Part shown: positions 47,424 through 57,262 of the stretch, one piece after another | How positions within the stretch are numbered: position 1 is the stretch's first letter | Layout of the letters: each line of letters begins with the position of its first letter | NCBI GenBank assembly: GCA_021781745.1 | Contig: JAJXWH010000002.1 | Coordinates: forward strand, 71,974 to 135,973 | DNA: 64,000 nucleotides | Origin: Bacillota bacterium | GTDB taxonomy: Bacteria; Bacillota; Clostridia; Clostridiales; Clostridiaceae | Direction: 5' to 3' | Notes under the pieces: model-generated | Told to the model about the DNA's origin: nothing | What the model saw: only the letters and a program-made list of their open reading frames with translations | Database searches by the model: none | Made by a program: the position numbers and the translations under genes

Positions 47424-48893
47424 TTACATCAATCTCATTACATCTCTTTCTAACTGTTCAAATACATTTTTCACTTTATCTGCGTTGTTTCTTCTCGCAT
47501 TTGCCTTTAGTTTAAATCCCATCATCACTAAATCGTCAAATTTAGAAAGGAGCAAAGAGTCGTTTATAAAATCAGCTAATTTCTCAATTTTTTTCATATC
47601 ATCTCTTGCATCCTGCATTTTTTGAAGAAGTTTTTGCAGCTCATTATTTAATGCCATATTATTATTTCTGTTACCTACTTCCTCTATATCATTTGCTTTT
47701 TTCAGTTCTCTATAATATTTACTTGTATCATCTATTTTTGCTAATTTAAAAGTAGCTGTAAAACTAAAAATACTTCCAGCTGGTTCTTGATTTTCAACCC
47801 AAATCTCTCCATTTAGCATTTCAACTAATTGCTTTGACAATGCAAGTCCTAGCCCTGTGCCTCCATATTCGCGTGAATATGAATTATTTAATTGGCTAAA
47901 ACTCTTAAAAAGCAAATTTTTATCCGTTTCACTTATGCCTATACCCGTATCCTTAACAGAAAATTTTAGGGCGATAATATCTTCATATATGTTCTGTTTT
48001 TCTACTGCTAACAAAACCCTTCCTTCATGAGTAAACTTAATCGCATTACTGATTAAATTGTTTAGTATCTGCTGAAGCTTTCCACAATCTCCATACAACA
48101 AGTCAGGAACTTCATAAAAATTATTATGCTCCAAAGTAATTCCTTTTACTTTTGCATTATAGCCATAAATTTTGATCACTTTATATATTAGACTCTTGAG
48201 ACTAAAGTTATTTTGTTTTAATTCCATCTTACCTGCTTCTGATTTTGAATAATCTAAAATTTCATTAACAATATTAATTAATGAATAGGCACTATTTTTA
48301 GCAATCAAAAGATTTTCTCTTTGTTCCTTATCCAAAGTTTCAGCCATTAGTGTTAATTCAATCATTCCAATAATACCATTAAGTGGTGTACGTATCTCAT
48401 GACTCATATTAGCAATAAAATTACTTTTTGCTTTATTTGCCGCCTCAGCCTCCTCTTTTGCTCTTATAAGAAGATTTTTCATTTCTTCTTCAATTTTTTT
48501 TCTTTTAATTCTTTCATTCAATTCGCTAAGCTCGCGTTTTACAACAGGACCAAGTCGTGCTAATTTGTCTTTCATTATATAGTCCCTACAGCCAGCACGC
48601 ATAGCCTCTACTGCCACCTCTTCCCCGATTTCTCCTGATACTATAATAAAAGGTATATCTAATCCCGTTTCATTTAGTATTTGCAGCGCTTCAACAGAGC
48701 TAAAATTTGGCATTACATGATCAGATAAAATAACGTCCCAATAACAACTATCACTTAATGCACTTCTTAACTCATTCGCACTTTCTACTTGCTTATATTC
48801 TACATTAAATCCACTTGATCTAAGCTGCGCTACTTCATAATTCAAAGAAGCCTTTGAATCCTCTATTATGAGAACCTTAATATCTTTTGTCAT
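47424..48893 (-). CDS. Soluble receiver-histidine kinase
   Basis: About 489 residues from the ATG behind GAGGTGATACTT. The order is reversed relative to ordinary hybrids: an N-terminal receiver (1-125, [10 protein letters not shown] and phosphoacceptor Asp in [10 protein letters not shown]), a coiled coil, HisKA with phospho-His in [15 protein letters not shown] (about 164), then HATPase with [20 protein letters not shown] and [12 protein letters not shown] helical C-terminal extension of ~90 residues follows. No membrane segment. Being in the chemosensory operon, the receiver could take phosphate from CheA and thereby link MCP signals to a second kinase; this is inference. Confidence 0.9.
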   Translation of the reverse strand: MTKDIKVLIIEDSKASLNYEVAQLRSSGFNVEYKQVESANELRSALSDSCYWDVILSDHVMPNFSSVEALQILNETGLDIPFIIVSGEIGEEVAVEAMRAGCRDYIMKDKLARLGPVVKRELSELNERIKRKKIEEEMKNLLIRAKEEAEAANKAKSNFIANMSHEIRTPLNGIIGMIELTLMAETLDKEQRENLLIAKNSAYSLINIVNEILDYSKSEAGKMELKQNNFSLKSLIYKVIKIYGYNAKVKGITLEHNNFYEVPDLLYGDCGKLQQILNNLISNAIKFTHEGRVLLAVEKQNIYEDIIALKFSVKDTGIGISETDKNLLFKSFSQLNNSYSREYGGTGLGLALSKQLVEMLNGEIWVENQEPAGSIFSFTATFKLAKIDDTSKYYRELKKANDIEEVGNRNNNMALNNELQKLLQKMQDARDDMKKIEKLADFINDSLLLSKFDDLVMMGFKLKANARRNNADKVKNVFEQLERDVMRLM

Positions 48894-48944
48894 AAGTATC
48901 ACCTCGTGGAAAAGATTTGAATTGATTTTCTAGGTTTCCATCCT

Positions 48945-50552
48945 TTATAAGTACTGGGGTACATTATCTAAATCAATATCATTATATTTTGCAGGCCTAT
49001 TGCTGCTTTTTAAATTGAATTGATTAACCTGCTCTTTAAGCAGCTCAGCTTGAGAAGCTAATTCTTCGCTAGCAGCTGCACTTTCTTCTGCAGTAGCTGA
49101 ATTAGTTTGTACAACATTTGATACTTGCATGATCCCTTGATTTAGCTGGGCAATTCCTTCTGCTTGTTCATTTGAAGCTACTGCTATTTGGCTTATAAAA
49201 TCAGCAACTTTTACAGTATCCTCAACAATTTTATTTAAAGCATCTGCAGTTTGATCTGCTATCTTTGTCCCTGCTTCTGCTTTTTTAATGGAACCTTCAA
49301 TCATATCTGCTGTTTCTTTAGCTGCCTTAGCAGATCTTGCGGCTAAATTCCTTACCTCCTCTGCTACAACTGCAAAACCTTTACCATGCTGCCCTGCTCT
49401 TGCAGCTTCAACTGCTGCATTTAATGCTAGAATATTTGTTTGGAATGCAATTTCATCAATAACCTTTATAATCTTATATATACTTGTTGATGCATTGTTT
49501 ATTTCATTAACTGCTCTTTGCATTTCCTTCATCTGCTCATAGCCCTCTTCTGCATTGACTTTTGCACTTACTGCCATATCATTTGCATTTGTAGCATTTT
49601 CTGCATTCATTTTTGTTTGAGCTGATATTTCTTCAATAGATGCAGTTAATTCTTCAATTGAGCTCGCTTGTTCCATAGCACCTTGAGAAAGAGCCACACT
49701 TGAGTCAGATACCTGCTTTGAACCTGCTGAAACTTGTTCAGCTGCTGAATTAATGTGAGTCATAGTACTATTTAATTTATCAGTCATCTTTCTAAAACAT
49801 GCTGCTAATAAACCAATTTCATCTTTGCCATGAATATTAATATTTATATCAAAATCTCCATCAGCTACTTTATCAGCTATTTTTATTATTTTGCAAACAG
49901 GTTTGCTTATTGATGAAGAAATAAATAATCCTATTAATACTGCTATTACTATTCCTGCTACTAAAATTACTATTGTCATTGTCACTGTACTTTTTGTTGT
50001 TTGGTCATTATTATCAGATGCTTCTTTAGCAAGACTCAATTTCATACTAGTATAGCTTTTAACAGCTTTATCTAAGGAATTTACAGCATTTGTACCTTCA
50101 TTATAGAAATAATTTGTTGCTTCCTCTTCTTTATTTTCATTTTTTAATTGAATTACTTTGTCCAAAACATTCATATAATCTAATTTTGATACTTTTAAAT
50201 TGTCTATAACTGTCTTTCCATCATTAGTGAGTGTAGTTTGAGTTAATTTAGTAAGACTCTCATCAAAAGCATTGCTAGCTTCTTTAATATTGTTGCTATA
50301 TTCCTGTATTTTAGACGAATCTTTTGCTATTATTATATCTCTGCCATTTATCCTCAGACTACTAAAAGAATTAGAAAGTTCAATAACATCTGACAATGGT
50401 GCTGTCATTTTCTCATACAGTTGAGTATCAAGGTCATTAATTTTATTAATGTTTGAAATTCCTTGTATTCCTATAACTCCTGCAATGACAGCTACAACAA
50501 AAAATCCTAAAAGTATTTTTACACTTATTCTTAAATTATAAAACCATCCCAT
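48945..50552 (-). CDS. Methyl-accepting chemotaxis protein with four-helix-bundle sensor
   Basis: 535 residues. Membrane helix 1 about residues 10-30, an external helical domain of ~160 residues (4HB_MCP type, with [20 protein letters not shown] at its start), membrane helix 2 about 190-212 and HAMP (213-266). The signalling coiled coil has the tip [20 protein letters not shown] followed by [19 protein letters not shown]. It belongs to operon 1 with CheW directly upstream (26-base gap). Start ATG behind GGGAGGGGTATTA. The ligand is unknown. Confidence 0.92.
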   Translation of the reverse strand: MGWFYNLRISVKILLGFFVVAVIAGVIGIQGISNINKINDLDTQLYEKMTAPLSDVIELSNSFSSLRINGRDIIIAKDSSKIQEYSNNIKEASNAFDESLTKLTQTTLTNDGKTVIDNLKVSKLDYMNVLDKVIQLKNENKEEEATNYFYNEGTNAVNSLDKAVKSYTSMKLSLAKEASDNNDQTTKSTVTMTIVILVAGIVIAVLIGLFISSSISKPVCKIIKIADKVADGDFDININIHGKDEIGLLAACFRKMTDKLNSTMTHINSAAEQVSAGSKQVSDSSVALSQGAMEQASSIEELTASIEEISAQTKMNAENATNANDMAVSAKVNAEEGYEQMKEMQRAVNEINNASTSIYKIIKVIDEIAFQTNILALNAAVEAARAGQHGKGFAVVAEEVRNLAARSAKAAKETADMIEGSIKKAEAGTKIADQTADALNKIVEDTVKVADFISQIAVASNEQAEGIAQLNQGIMQVSNVVQTNSATAEESAAASEELASQAELLKEQVNQFNLKSSNRPAKYNDIDLDNVPQYL

Positions 50553-50578
50553 ATTAATACCCCTCCCAACTTTTCGTC

Positions 50579-51073
50579 TTATTCAATATTGCTTAAAATG
50601 TCAGCATCATCATCATTAATTAACTTATCGCAGTCTAAGATTAATTTAACTTCATTATCTATTTTTCCTATACCTCGTATATATTTGTTACTAATTTTAT
50701 TTAAATTTGGTGGTGGTATAATATCTTGATCCGGTATGTTTAATACTTCTGAAACACTATCAACAATTAGGCCAATTGATAGCTCATTTATATCTATTAC
50801 TATTATGCAGGTTCTATCATTATATTCTCTAAATGCCTTTTTAAATCTTAACCTAACATCCATTACAGGGATTATCTTTCCCCTTAAATTAATAATCCCT
50901 CTAATATAGTCTGGAAGTTCTGGAATTAAAGTTATTGGCTGTATTCCAATAATTTCTGTAATATTATTTATACCTATCCCATAAGATTCATTATCGAGGA
51001 CAAAAGTAAGATATTTTCCCTTTTGAGTATCTTCATCTGTTTCTACAATATCTATCATTAAATTTTCGTTCAT
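50579..51073 (-). CDS. cheW: Chemotaxis coupling protein
   Basis: 164 residues, CheW fold: [20 protein letters not shown] at the start of the domain, [23 protein letters not shown] in the middle and [17 protein letters not shown] later. It joins receptors to the CheA kinase encoded at 59-61 kb. The N-terminal ~15 residues and the acidic C-terminus ([12 protein letters not shown]) are extra to the core. It lies between two MCP genes in operon 1; start ATG behind GAGAGGGAG. It is the only cheW in the window. Confidence 0.93.
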   Translation of the reverse strand: MNENLMIDIVETDEDTQKGKYLTFVLDNESYGIGINNITEIIGIQPITLIPELPDYIRGIINLRGKIIPVMDVRLRFKKAFREYNDRTCIIVIDINELSIGLIVDSVSEVLNIPDQDIIPPPNLNKISNKYIRGIGKIDNEVKLILDCDKLINDDDADILSNIE

Positions 51074-51183
51074 ACTAACACTCCCTCTCTTTTTGCAAAA
51101 GCTAATGATCTTGCTGAATTAATTTATCCGTCATGGCTATGTTTCGAAATTTAAAGTTTTTAATTTTTTATTATCTTAACACA

Positions 51184-53796
51184 CTAATATTTCCCAAACT
51201 CTGTATCATCTAAATTTATTTTAATTTTTTTACCTGTATTAAACGATTTGCTGTTATCATTAATATTTTCTAAATTAAATATCTCCTTTTCACCTATATT
51301 ATCTAAAAATATTCTATTGGAATTTGCTTTCTTCAATTTGAATTGCGCTACTCTTTCTTTTAATGTTTCTGCTTGACTAGACATTTCTTCACTAGAAGAT
51401 GCAGTTTCCTCTGATGTAGCAGAATTCATTTGAGTAACTCTTGATATTTGTTGTATAGCATCATTTATTTGTATTATAGCAGAAGCCTGTTCACTACTAG
51501 ATGCTGCTATTCTATTAACTATTTCAGAAGTACTGCTAATATCATTAACAATAGCATTTAGTGATTCTGCTGTATTATTTGCTATTATAGTCCCTGCATT
51601 CGCCTTCTTTATTGATCCCTCTATTAATGCTGTGGTTTCTTTAGCTGCATTGGCACTTCTGCCTGCGAGATTTCTTACCTCTTCAGCAACTACGGCAAAA
51701 CCTTTTCCATGCTGCCCAGCCCTTGCCGCTTCTACTGCCGCATTAAGTGCTAGTATATTTGTTTGGAAAGCTATTTCATCTATAACCTTTATTATCTTCG
51801 AAATATTCTCAGAGGCTTCATTTATTTCATTCATAGCCTTTAACATATTATTCATTTCTGTGTTTCCATTTATCGCATTTGTAGTAGCCTTTGTAGCTAA
51901 TTCATTAGCAGTGTTAGCACTCTTCGCATTCATCTTTGTTTGTTCACCAATTTCTGAAAGTGAAGCAGTTATCTCTTCTACAGCACTTGCTTGTTCCGCA
52001 GATGCCTGTGATAAACTTTGACTTGCATTCGAAACTTGAATTGATGCTGACGCCACTTCATTTGCTGATATATTAATATCAGTTAATACCTGATTAATTG
52101 CTTCTATTGATGAATTTAATCCGCTTATTATACTTGAATAATCACCTTTATAAGAATTCTCAATGTGTATATCCAAGTTTCCTTTTGACATTTCCATTAA
52201 TGCATTATTTATTTCTCTTATTGGTTTAGAAAAGGCATCTACAGCTTTATTTATTATACTTATAAGTTCTTTAAAGCTTCCCGTAAACTTCTCACTTTCA
52301 CCTCTAACTTGCAAATTTCCTTCTGCTGCAGCTGTAAGCACTTGAACTTGTTCATCCACAACCTTAAGAATATTATTTCTTAATCCATTTAAGCTTTCAT
52401 TTGCAATACCATACCTTCCTGGCAGCTTTTCAAGTTCAACTGTAAAATCACCTTCTGAATAGGACTTTAATACAGCAAATATTTTTATTAGTATATCTAC
52501 AGATATCCACATTCCATCATTTACGCTTTGCGCCATTTGCCTGTATACTCCCTCAAATTTTGAAACATCTATTGTATCTCTTGTATTTCCTAGCTTAAAT
52601 GTATCCTTCATCCAGTTAACTTCTTTTACAAACATGTTTAAGGTATTAATTAATATGTTCAAACTGTTTTTTGTTTTATTAAATTCTCCTTGGAATTCAT
52701 TTTCAATCTTTTCTGGTACATCACCATTACTTATTCTATTTATATAATCAGATGTTAAATTTATTGGTTCGACAAATGACTCTATTATATTATTAATTCC
52801 TTCAACCATTTCAGCCCATGAGCCATTAAAATGTGATGGGTCTATTCTTCTTGATAAGTTTCCTAACTTAATTTCATTAGCTATACCAATTTGTTCTTTA
52901 GATATATTAAGTAAATTGTTTCTTAGATTTTCTATATTTTCATTTACTAAACCATATCTACCAGGGAATTTTTCAAGCTCAACTGAAAAATCTCCTTCTG
53001 AATATGATTTAAGTACTGCAAATAACTTAATAAAGACTTCTATAGAAATCCATGTTGTATCATTCATGCATTCAGCCATTTCCTTGTAGAATCCCTTAAA
53101 TTTTAATGCATCTATCTTATCCCTTGTATTTCCTAACTTAAAAGTTTCTTTAAGCCAATATACGTCTTTCTTAAATGTCTCTAAAACATCTATAAGTTGA
53201 ATAATACTATTTTTAGTATTGTTGAATTCTCCAAATTCTTCTTCACTAGGTTTAGCACAAGCTTCACCCTTGCTTAATCTATTTATGTAATTTGAAGTTG
53301 CTTTAATATTTTTTATAAGAATGTTTATAGTTTCTAAATTATTTTCACTTATATTTTTCCATGTTCCTCTATATTTTGACTTATCCAATTTTATATTAAA
53401 GTTACCTTTTTCCACATGTTCCTTAATACTATTGGAATCGTTAACTAAACTGCTGAAATTCCTTTGTATTACTTTTAATTCACTAGCAAGTTCACCATAT
53501 TCATCTTCATTTATTATATTAATATCTCCATTAAACTCTCCATTTGCTATATTCCTAGTAAACTCGTTAATCTTTTTTATCGGTTTATATATTAACTCCA
53601 TTAATATGTATCCTAAAATTACTGTAACAACTATCGAAATTGCCCCCAAAATTATTATATTTGTTTGCACGTCCTCAGATACTTCTGCTTTCTTATAAGC
53701 TAAACCAAATAAAATTATTTGCAAAATAACTATAATCATAAAAATTAAACTGATTTTGTTTTTAATTTTTGAACCACCCAAATTAAACATATTCAT
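51184..53796 (-). CDS. Large MCP with duplicated HAMP-like modules
   Basis: 870 residues. There are two hydrophobic helices (about 15-32 and 43-65) with almost no external loop, then a classic HAMP (66-118). A ~170-residue module follows that occurs twice in tandem (about 170-340 and 341-510), each with YINR(L/I)[21 protein letters not shown] and ELEKxPGRYG. A further HAMP-like segment ([12 protein letters not shown]) leads to the signalling domain with [20 protein letters not shown]. The sensory input is therefore cytoplasmic or transmembrane. It follows cheY by 69 bases. An in-frame ATG six bases later (53790) has slightly better spacing from AGGGTGG. Confidence 0.9.
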   Translation of the reverse strand: MNMFNLGGSKIKNKISLIFMIIVILQIILFGLAYKKAEVSEDVQTNIIILGAISIVVTVILGYILMELIYKPIKKINEFTRNIANGEFNGDINIINEDEYGELASELKVIQRNFSSLVNDSNSIKEHVEKGNFNIKLDKSKYRGTWKNISENNLETINILIKNIKATSNYINRLSKGEACAKPSEEEFGEFNNTKNSIIQLIDVLETFKKDVYWLKETFKLGNTRDKIDALKFKGFYKEMAECMNDTTWISIEVFIKLFAVLKSYSEGDFSVELEKFPGRYGLVNENIENLRNNLLNISKEQIGIANEIKLGNLSRRIDPSHFNGSWAEMVEGINNIIESFVEPINLTSDYINRISNGDVPEKIENEFQGEFNKTKNSLNILINTLNMFVKEVNWMKDTFKLGNTRDTIDVSKFEGVYRQMAQSVNDGMWISVDILIKIFAVLKSYSEGDFTVELEKLPGRYGIANESLNGLRNNILKVVDEQVQVLTAAAEGNLQVRGESEKFTGSFKELISIINKAVDAFSKPIREINNALMEMSKGNLDIHIENSYKGDYSSIISGLNSSIEAINQVLTDINISANEVASASIQVSNASQSLSQASAEQASAVEEITASLSEIGEQTKMNAKSANTANELATKATTNAINGNTEMNNMLKAMNEINEASENISKIIKVIDEIAFQTNILALNAAVEAARAGQHGKGFAVVAEEVRNLAGRSANAAKETTALIEGSIKKANAGTIIANNTAESLNAIVNDISSTSEIVNRIAASSSEQASAIIQINDAIQQISRVTQMNSATSEETASSSEEMSSQAETLKERVAQFKLKKANSNRIFLDNIGEKEIFNLENINDNSKSFNTGKKIKINLDDTEFGKY

Positions 53797-53865
53797 CCAC
53801 CCTAACTATAATTTTAATTTTCTTAACTACACCTTATACCCGTTCATACCTATCGTTAAGCTTCT

Positions 53866-54237
53866 CTATTTACTAATGGTTTCACTAATATTCATCAATT
53901 GTTTAGTTACAATTTCTTCTTTAAATGGTTTCACTATAAATGATACTGCGCCTGCCATTATAGCTTCTTTAACTTGTATTTCATGTCCCATAGAAGAAAT
54001 AACTATGATTCTTGCATTTTTATCAATAGTTTTTATAATCTTTATTGCTTCAACTCCACCAAGCTCTGGCATTGTCAAATCCATAGTCACAATGTCTGGT
54101 TTTAATACCTTATATTGTTGTACGGCCTTTATTCCAGTATCCGCTTCACCTACAACTTCAAACCCACACTTTTCTAAAATTGTTTTCAAAGCCATTCTCA
54201 TAAAAGCCGCATCATCTACAACTAATACTCTTTTCAC
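53866..54237 (-). CDS. cheY: Chemotaxis response regulator CheY
   Basis: 123 residues, single receiver. VLVVDDAAFMR gives the acidic pocket, VTMDLTMPELGG the phosphoacceptor Asp, VISSMG the Ser position and FIVKPF the Lys; the CheY-like pattern VGEADTGIKAVQQY is also present. Phosphorylated by CheA, it would act on the flagellar switch or on another target. It is the first gene of operon 1; GTG start behind GGGAGGTAAAAATT. Upstream is the conserved chemosensory promoter region shared with the cheA operon. Confidence 0.9.
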   Translation of the reverse strand: MKRVLVVDDAAFMRMALKTILEKCGFEVVGEADTGIKAVQQYKVLKPDIVTMDLTMPELGGVEAIKIIKTIDKNARIIVISSMGHEIQVKEAIMAGAVSFIVKPFKEEIVTKQLMNISETISK

Positions 54238-54290
54238 AATTTTTACCTCCCTAGCACATTATTCTTCAATCTTCTGTCTTTTTTCTTAAT

Positions 54291-54390
54291 AATTATATTT
54301 TAAATGCTTTTAATGTATCTTTGTAGTACCACAAGTCATGTAGTAATATGCAAATTGCACAACAAATTGGACTCTAAATGCAAATAGCAT
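54291..54390 (-). promoter_or_regulatory. Conserved promoter region of chemosensory operon 1
   Basis: Read on the minus strand: two sites, ATGCTATTTGCAT (54390-54378) and GTGCAATTTGCAT (54360-54348), exactly 30 bases apart; then ATGACTTGTGGTACT (54339-54325); then a -10 box TATAAT (54297-54292). The -35 position reads AGATAC, which is poor, so an activator is expected. By hand count about 73 of 100 bases match 61201-61300 without gaps. Confidence 0.75.
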
Positions 54391-54524
54391 TGTTCTATTA
54401 CAGACAAAATGTTATAATTTATAATAATATAAATTATTTTTTACTAAAATAGGGGTTTTTAGGTATTTATTTTTACGCAAAAATTTAATATATGTTATTA
54501 CGTTTGAGTAAAGAGGGGTTTTAT

Positions 54525-55181
54525 ATGACAAGGGTTATTATTGCTGAAGATCAACGACTTTTGAGAGAAAGCTTTAAGAATATAATTGAGAATAATAGTG
54601 ATATCCAAGTTATAGCTTGTGCTTCTAATGGGGAAGAGGCCTATAACTTATGTAAAGAACACGAGCCTGATGTCGTATTAATGGATTTATCCATGCCAAT
54701 ATGTAATGGCACTGAGGCTACTAAATTGATTAAATCAAATTTTCCATCAGTTAAAGTATTAATACTTACCGCCTCAAATGATAAAATGGATGTTACAGAT
54801 GCTATAAGCAATGGGGCCGATGGTTATATTTTAAAAGATATCAGTACGGAAGAATTAATATTATCGATAAAGAGTGCTTCCTTAGGACTGGGTATAATAA
54901 CTAAAGATATATTGAGTCCTATAGTATCAAATCTTCGCAAAGAAAATAAAAAAACTAAAAAGAAAGCCTTAAATATTGAAGGTATAAACATTTTTTTAAC
55001 AGAAAGAGAGATAAAGATAGTATCTATGATTGTAGATGGAAAAGATAATAAGGAAATAGGTGCTTCTTTATTTATTGCTGAGGGAACAGTTAAAAATATA
55101 ATTACAGAGATTATTTCGAAATTACAATTAAAAGATCGTACGCAATTGGCAGTATATGCCGTCAAAAATGGACTAGCTTAA
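54525..55181 (+). CDS. LuxR/NarL-type response regulator between the two chemosensory operons
   Basis: 218 residues from the ATG behind AAAGAGGGG; an in-frame ATG at 54492 lacks a ribosome site. The receiver (1-120) has IIAEDQRLLRE, phosphoacceptor Asp in VVLMDLSMPICNG, Thr in ILTASND and Lys in YILKDIS. The C-terminal HTH of the LuxR type is FLTEREIKIVSMIVDGKDNK, then IAEGTVKNIITEIISKL. It is transcribed away from cheY across the conserved promoter region, and no kinase gene is paired with it. I infer that it activates both chemosensory operons. Its stop codon is embedded in the palindromic repeat copy B. Confidence 0.88.
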   Translation: MTRVIIAEDQRLLRESFKNIIENNSDIQVIACASNGEEAYNLCKEHEPDVVLMDLSMPICNGTEATKLIKSNFPSVKVLILTASNDKMDVTDAISNGADGYILKDISTEELILSIKSASLGLGIITKDILSPIVSNLRKENKKTKKKALNIEGINIFLTEREIKIVSMIVDGKDNKEIGASLFIAEGTVKNIITEIISKLQLKDRTQLAVYAVKNGLA

Positions 55182-55343
55182 GGCACATGAAAGAAAATAA
55201 CAAGTCCAAAATGCCATGATTATTTTTCATCAGACAAGGAAGTAGATTGGCCTCATAGCAGGCCTATTAGGGCAATCTGCTGACACAGTATGATGGAAAA
55301 TAGGCTTGGCAGATTGACTTGTTATTTTTTTGATTGTGCCTAA
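55179..55343. repeat. ~163-bp palindromic repeat, copy B
   Basis: Inverted copy of 40812-40974, roughly 80 percent identical by eye. It begins on the stop codon of the LuxR-type gene (TAAGGCACATG) and ends 13 bases before the cheB stop (TTTGATTGTGCCTAA). Here it lies between convergent genes and could terminate both. Confidence 0.85.
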
Positions 55344-55355
55344 TAGTCCATTTCT

Positions 55356-56387
55356 TTATTTTAGCATATCACATAAAATACTTGGAATTTTTGATATAGG
55401 AATTTGTTTTTCAACTGCTCCTATATCAAAAGCTACCTTTGGCATACCATATACAACTGAAGATTGTTCATCTTGTCCAATAGTTCTTGCACCTGCTCTT
55501 TTCATAGACATGAGTCCAACGGCACCATCATGCCCCATACCAGTTAATATTATACCTACTGCATTTCTTGCCACAACTTTTGCAACAGATTCAAAAAGTA
55601 CATCTACTGATGGGCAATGTCCATTAACTTTACTTCCTTGAGAAACATCAACTATATACTTATCAACCGCTTTCTTTACTTTCATGTGTTTATCACCTGG
55701 AGCTATTAAAACTTTTCCGGGTGCTATTACATCCCCACTTTGTGCTTCTTTAACTTCAAAATGTGTTTGTAAATTAAGCCTATCAGCAAACATTTTAGAA
55801 AATACTGGCGGTATATGCTGTACTATTACTATTCCAGGCATTGCTTTAGGCAGCATTTTTAACAAATTATATATTGCTTCCGTGCCTCCAGTTGAAGCTC
55901 CTATTGCAATTATTTTATTATTTGATACAGTGATACTATTTTTTTGTGCCGCACTATATATATTATTTTTTGATAGCTTATCTAAACTTGTTGATAAGTT
56001 TGCATTTACTGCCCCCTTAATTTTTAGAATCAGTTCATTTACAAAGTTTTCAAATGCATTTGGAATTCTTGCATCAGGTTTACTTAAAAAATCTACTGCT
56101 CCTGCATCCATAGCGTCGAATACAATATCACTTACTGAACTTACAACAACTATAGGAATTTTATATTGCGGAAGAAGCCTTCTTATGAACTCCACTCCAT
56201 TTAATTTAGGCATCTGTACATCACAGGTCATTACATCAGGATTTAGTTCGAGAAGTTTATCTCTTGCATCGTATGGATCTGTAGCCTTTCCAACTACTTC
56301 TATACCTGGATCCCTAGATAATCCCCTCGATATTGCTTCCCTAAATACCAAACTGTCATCAACTACTAAAACTCTAATTTTTCTCAT
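55356..56387 (-). CDS. cheB: Chemotaxis protein-glutamate methylesterase CheB
   Basis: 343 residues. N-terminal receiver with VLVVDDS and phosphoacceptor Asp in VMTCDVQMPKLNG, a linker, then the esterase with catalytic Ser in AIGASTGGTEAI, His in IVQHIPPVFSKMF and Asp in LTGMGHDGAVGL. It removes methyl groups from (and may deamidate) MCP glutamates. The ATG at 56387 follows AAGGTGAAAGTT; a GTG nine bases upstream is in the ribosome site. It is the last gene of operon 2, 42 bases after cheR. Confidence 0.94.
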   Translation of the reverse strand: MRKIRVLVVDDSLVFREAISRGLSRDPGIEVVGKATDPYDARDKLLELNPDVMTCDVQMPKLNGVEFIRRLLPQYKIPIVVVSSVSDIVFDAMDAGAVDFLSKPDARIPNAFENFVNELILKIKGAVNANLSTSLDKLSKNNIYSAAQKNSITVSNNKIIAIGASTGGTEAIYNLLKMLPKAMPGIVIVQHIPPVFSKMFADRLNLQTHFEVKEAQSGDVIAPGKVLIAPGDKHMKVKKAVDKYIVDVSQGSKVNGHCPSVDVLFESVAKVVARNAVGIILTGMGHDGAVGLMSMKRAGARTIGQDEQSSVVYGMPKVAFDIGAVEKQIPISKIPSILCDMLK

Positions 56388-56429
56388 AACTTTCACCTTC
56401 TAAATCTAATTATATTACTACAAATAAAC

Positions 56430-57245
56430 TTATCCCTTTCTATATACAGATGGCATTACATAATTAAACCCCATAGTTTCACCATTTAAAGATTCTGAGT
56501 GACCTATAAAAAGATATCCTCCATGCTCCATACTATTATAAAATTTTCGTATTAATTCATTCTTCGTGTTATTGTCAAAATAAATCATTACATTTCTACA
56601 AAAAATAACATGGAATTTCTTTTTAAACGGAAACACATTATCCATTAAATTAAACTTTCTATATATAATTTCATTTTTTATCATCTCTGAAAACATAAAA
56701 TTTTCCTCATCATATTTTTTTAAATAATCCCTCTTCCAGTCTTCCGGTAATGGAGAAATTTGTTCCCTATGATATATACCACTTTTTGCGATATTTAAAA
56801 CTTTTTCTGATATATCTGTTGCTAGCAATTTTTTATCCCACCATAATTTTTCTTCCTTAAAAAATTCATCTAATATCATAGCAATTGTATATGCTTCCTC
56901 ACCTGATGAACAACCTGCAGACCATATTCTTAAATCTCTATCCTTCTCTGAACTCACCAAATATGGAAGAACTTTTTCTCTTAAGAAATTAAAATGATTC
57001 TTTTCACGCATAAAATATGTATGATTAGTAGTTATTTTATTAATTAATGTACTAACTGCTTTTCCAGTCTTATCTGCTATTATATAATCATAATACTGAG
57101 AAAAACTCTCAAAATTAAGTTCCGCCAATACATTATGCAATCTCCCAATCACTAGCATCTTTTTTTCTTCTTTAAGATTAATGCCATAATTCTCTTTTAT
57201 ATATTTTGATAATTTAATAAATTCATTTTCTGTAATTGTAACCAT
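56430..57245 (-). CDS. cheR: Chemotaxis protein methyltransferase CheR
   Basis: 271 residues. Helical N-terminal domain (1-80), then the methyltransferase with HTYFMREKNHF, the SAM-binding loop RIWSAGCSSGEEAYTIAM, LLATDISEKVL, HVIFCRNVMIYFD and the end GGYLFIGHSESL. It methylates MCP glutamates using SAM. Between an MCP (17 bases) and cheB in operon 2. Start ATG behind AAGGTGTGG. Confidence 0.94.
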   Translation of the reverse strand: MVTITENEFIKLSKYIKENYGINLKEEKKMLVIGRLHNVLAELNFESFSQYYDYIIADKTGKAVSTLINKITTNHTYFMREKNHFNFLREKVLPYLVSSEKDRDLRIWSAGCSSGEEAYTIAMILDEFFKEEKLWWDKKLLATDISEKVLNIAKSGIYHREQISPLPEDWKRDYLKKYDEENFMFSEMIKNEIIYRKFNLMDNVFPFKKKFHVIFCRNVMIYFDNNTKNELIRKFYNSMEHGGYLFIGHSESLNGETMGFNYVMPSVYRKG

Positions 57246-57262
57246 AATACCACACCTTATCT

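Noticed and set aside
51632-52021. Ala/Ser/Phe-rich + strand ORF opposite the large MCP
   Set aside because: Opposite the conserved MCP signalling tip; the same shadow appears at 49288-49542 opposite another MCP, showing that it is an artefact of conserved codons.
55684-56403. Long open frame (239 codons) opposite cheB
   Set aside because: cheB is unmistakable on the minus strand; the + frame is open because of the codon usage of the gene opposite and has no ribosome site.
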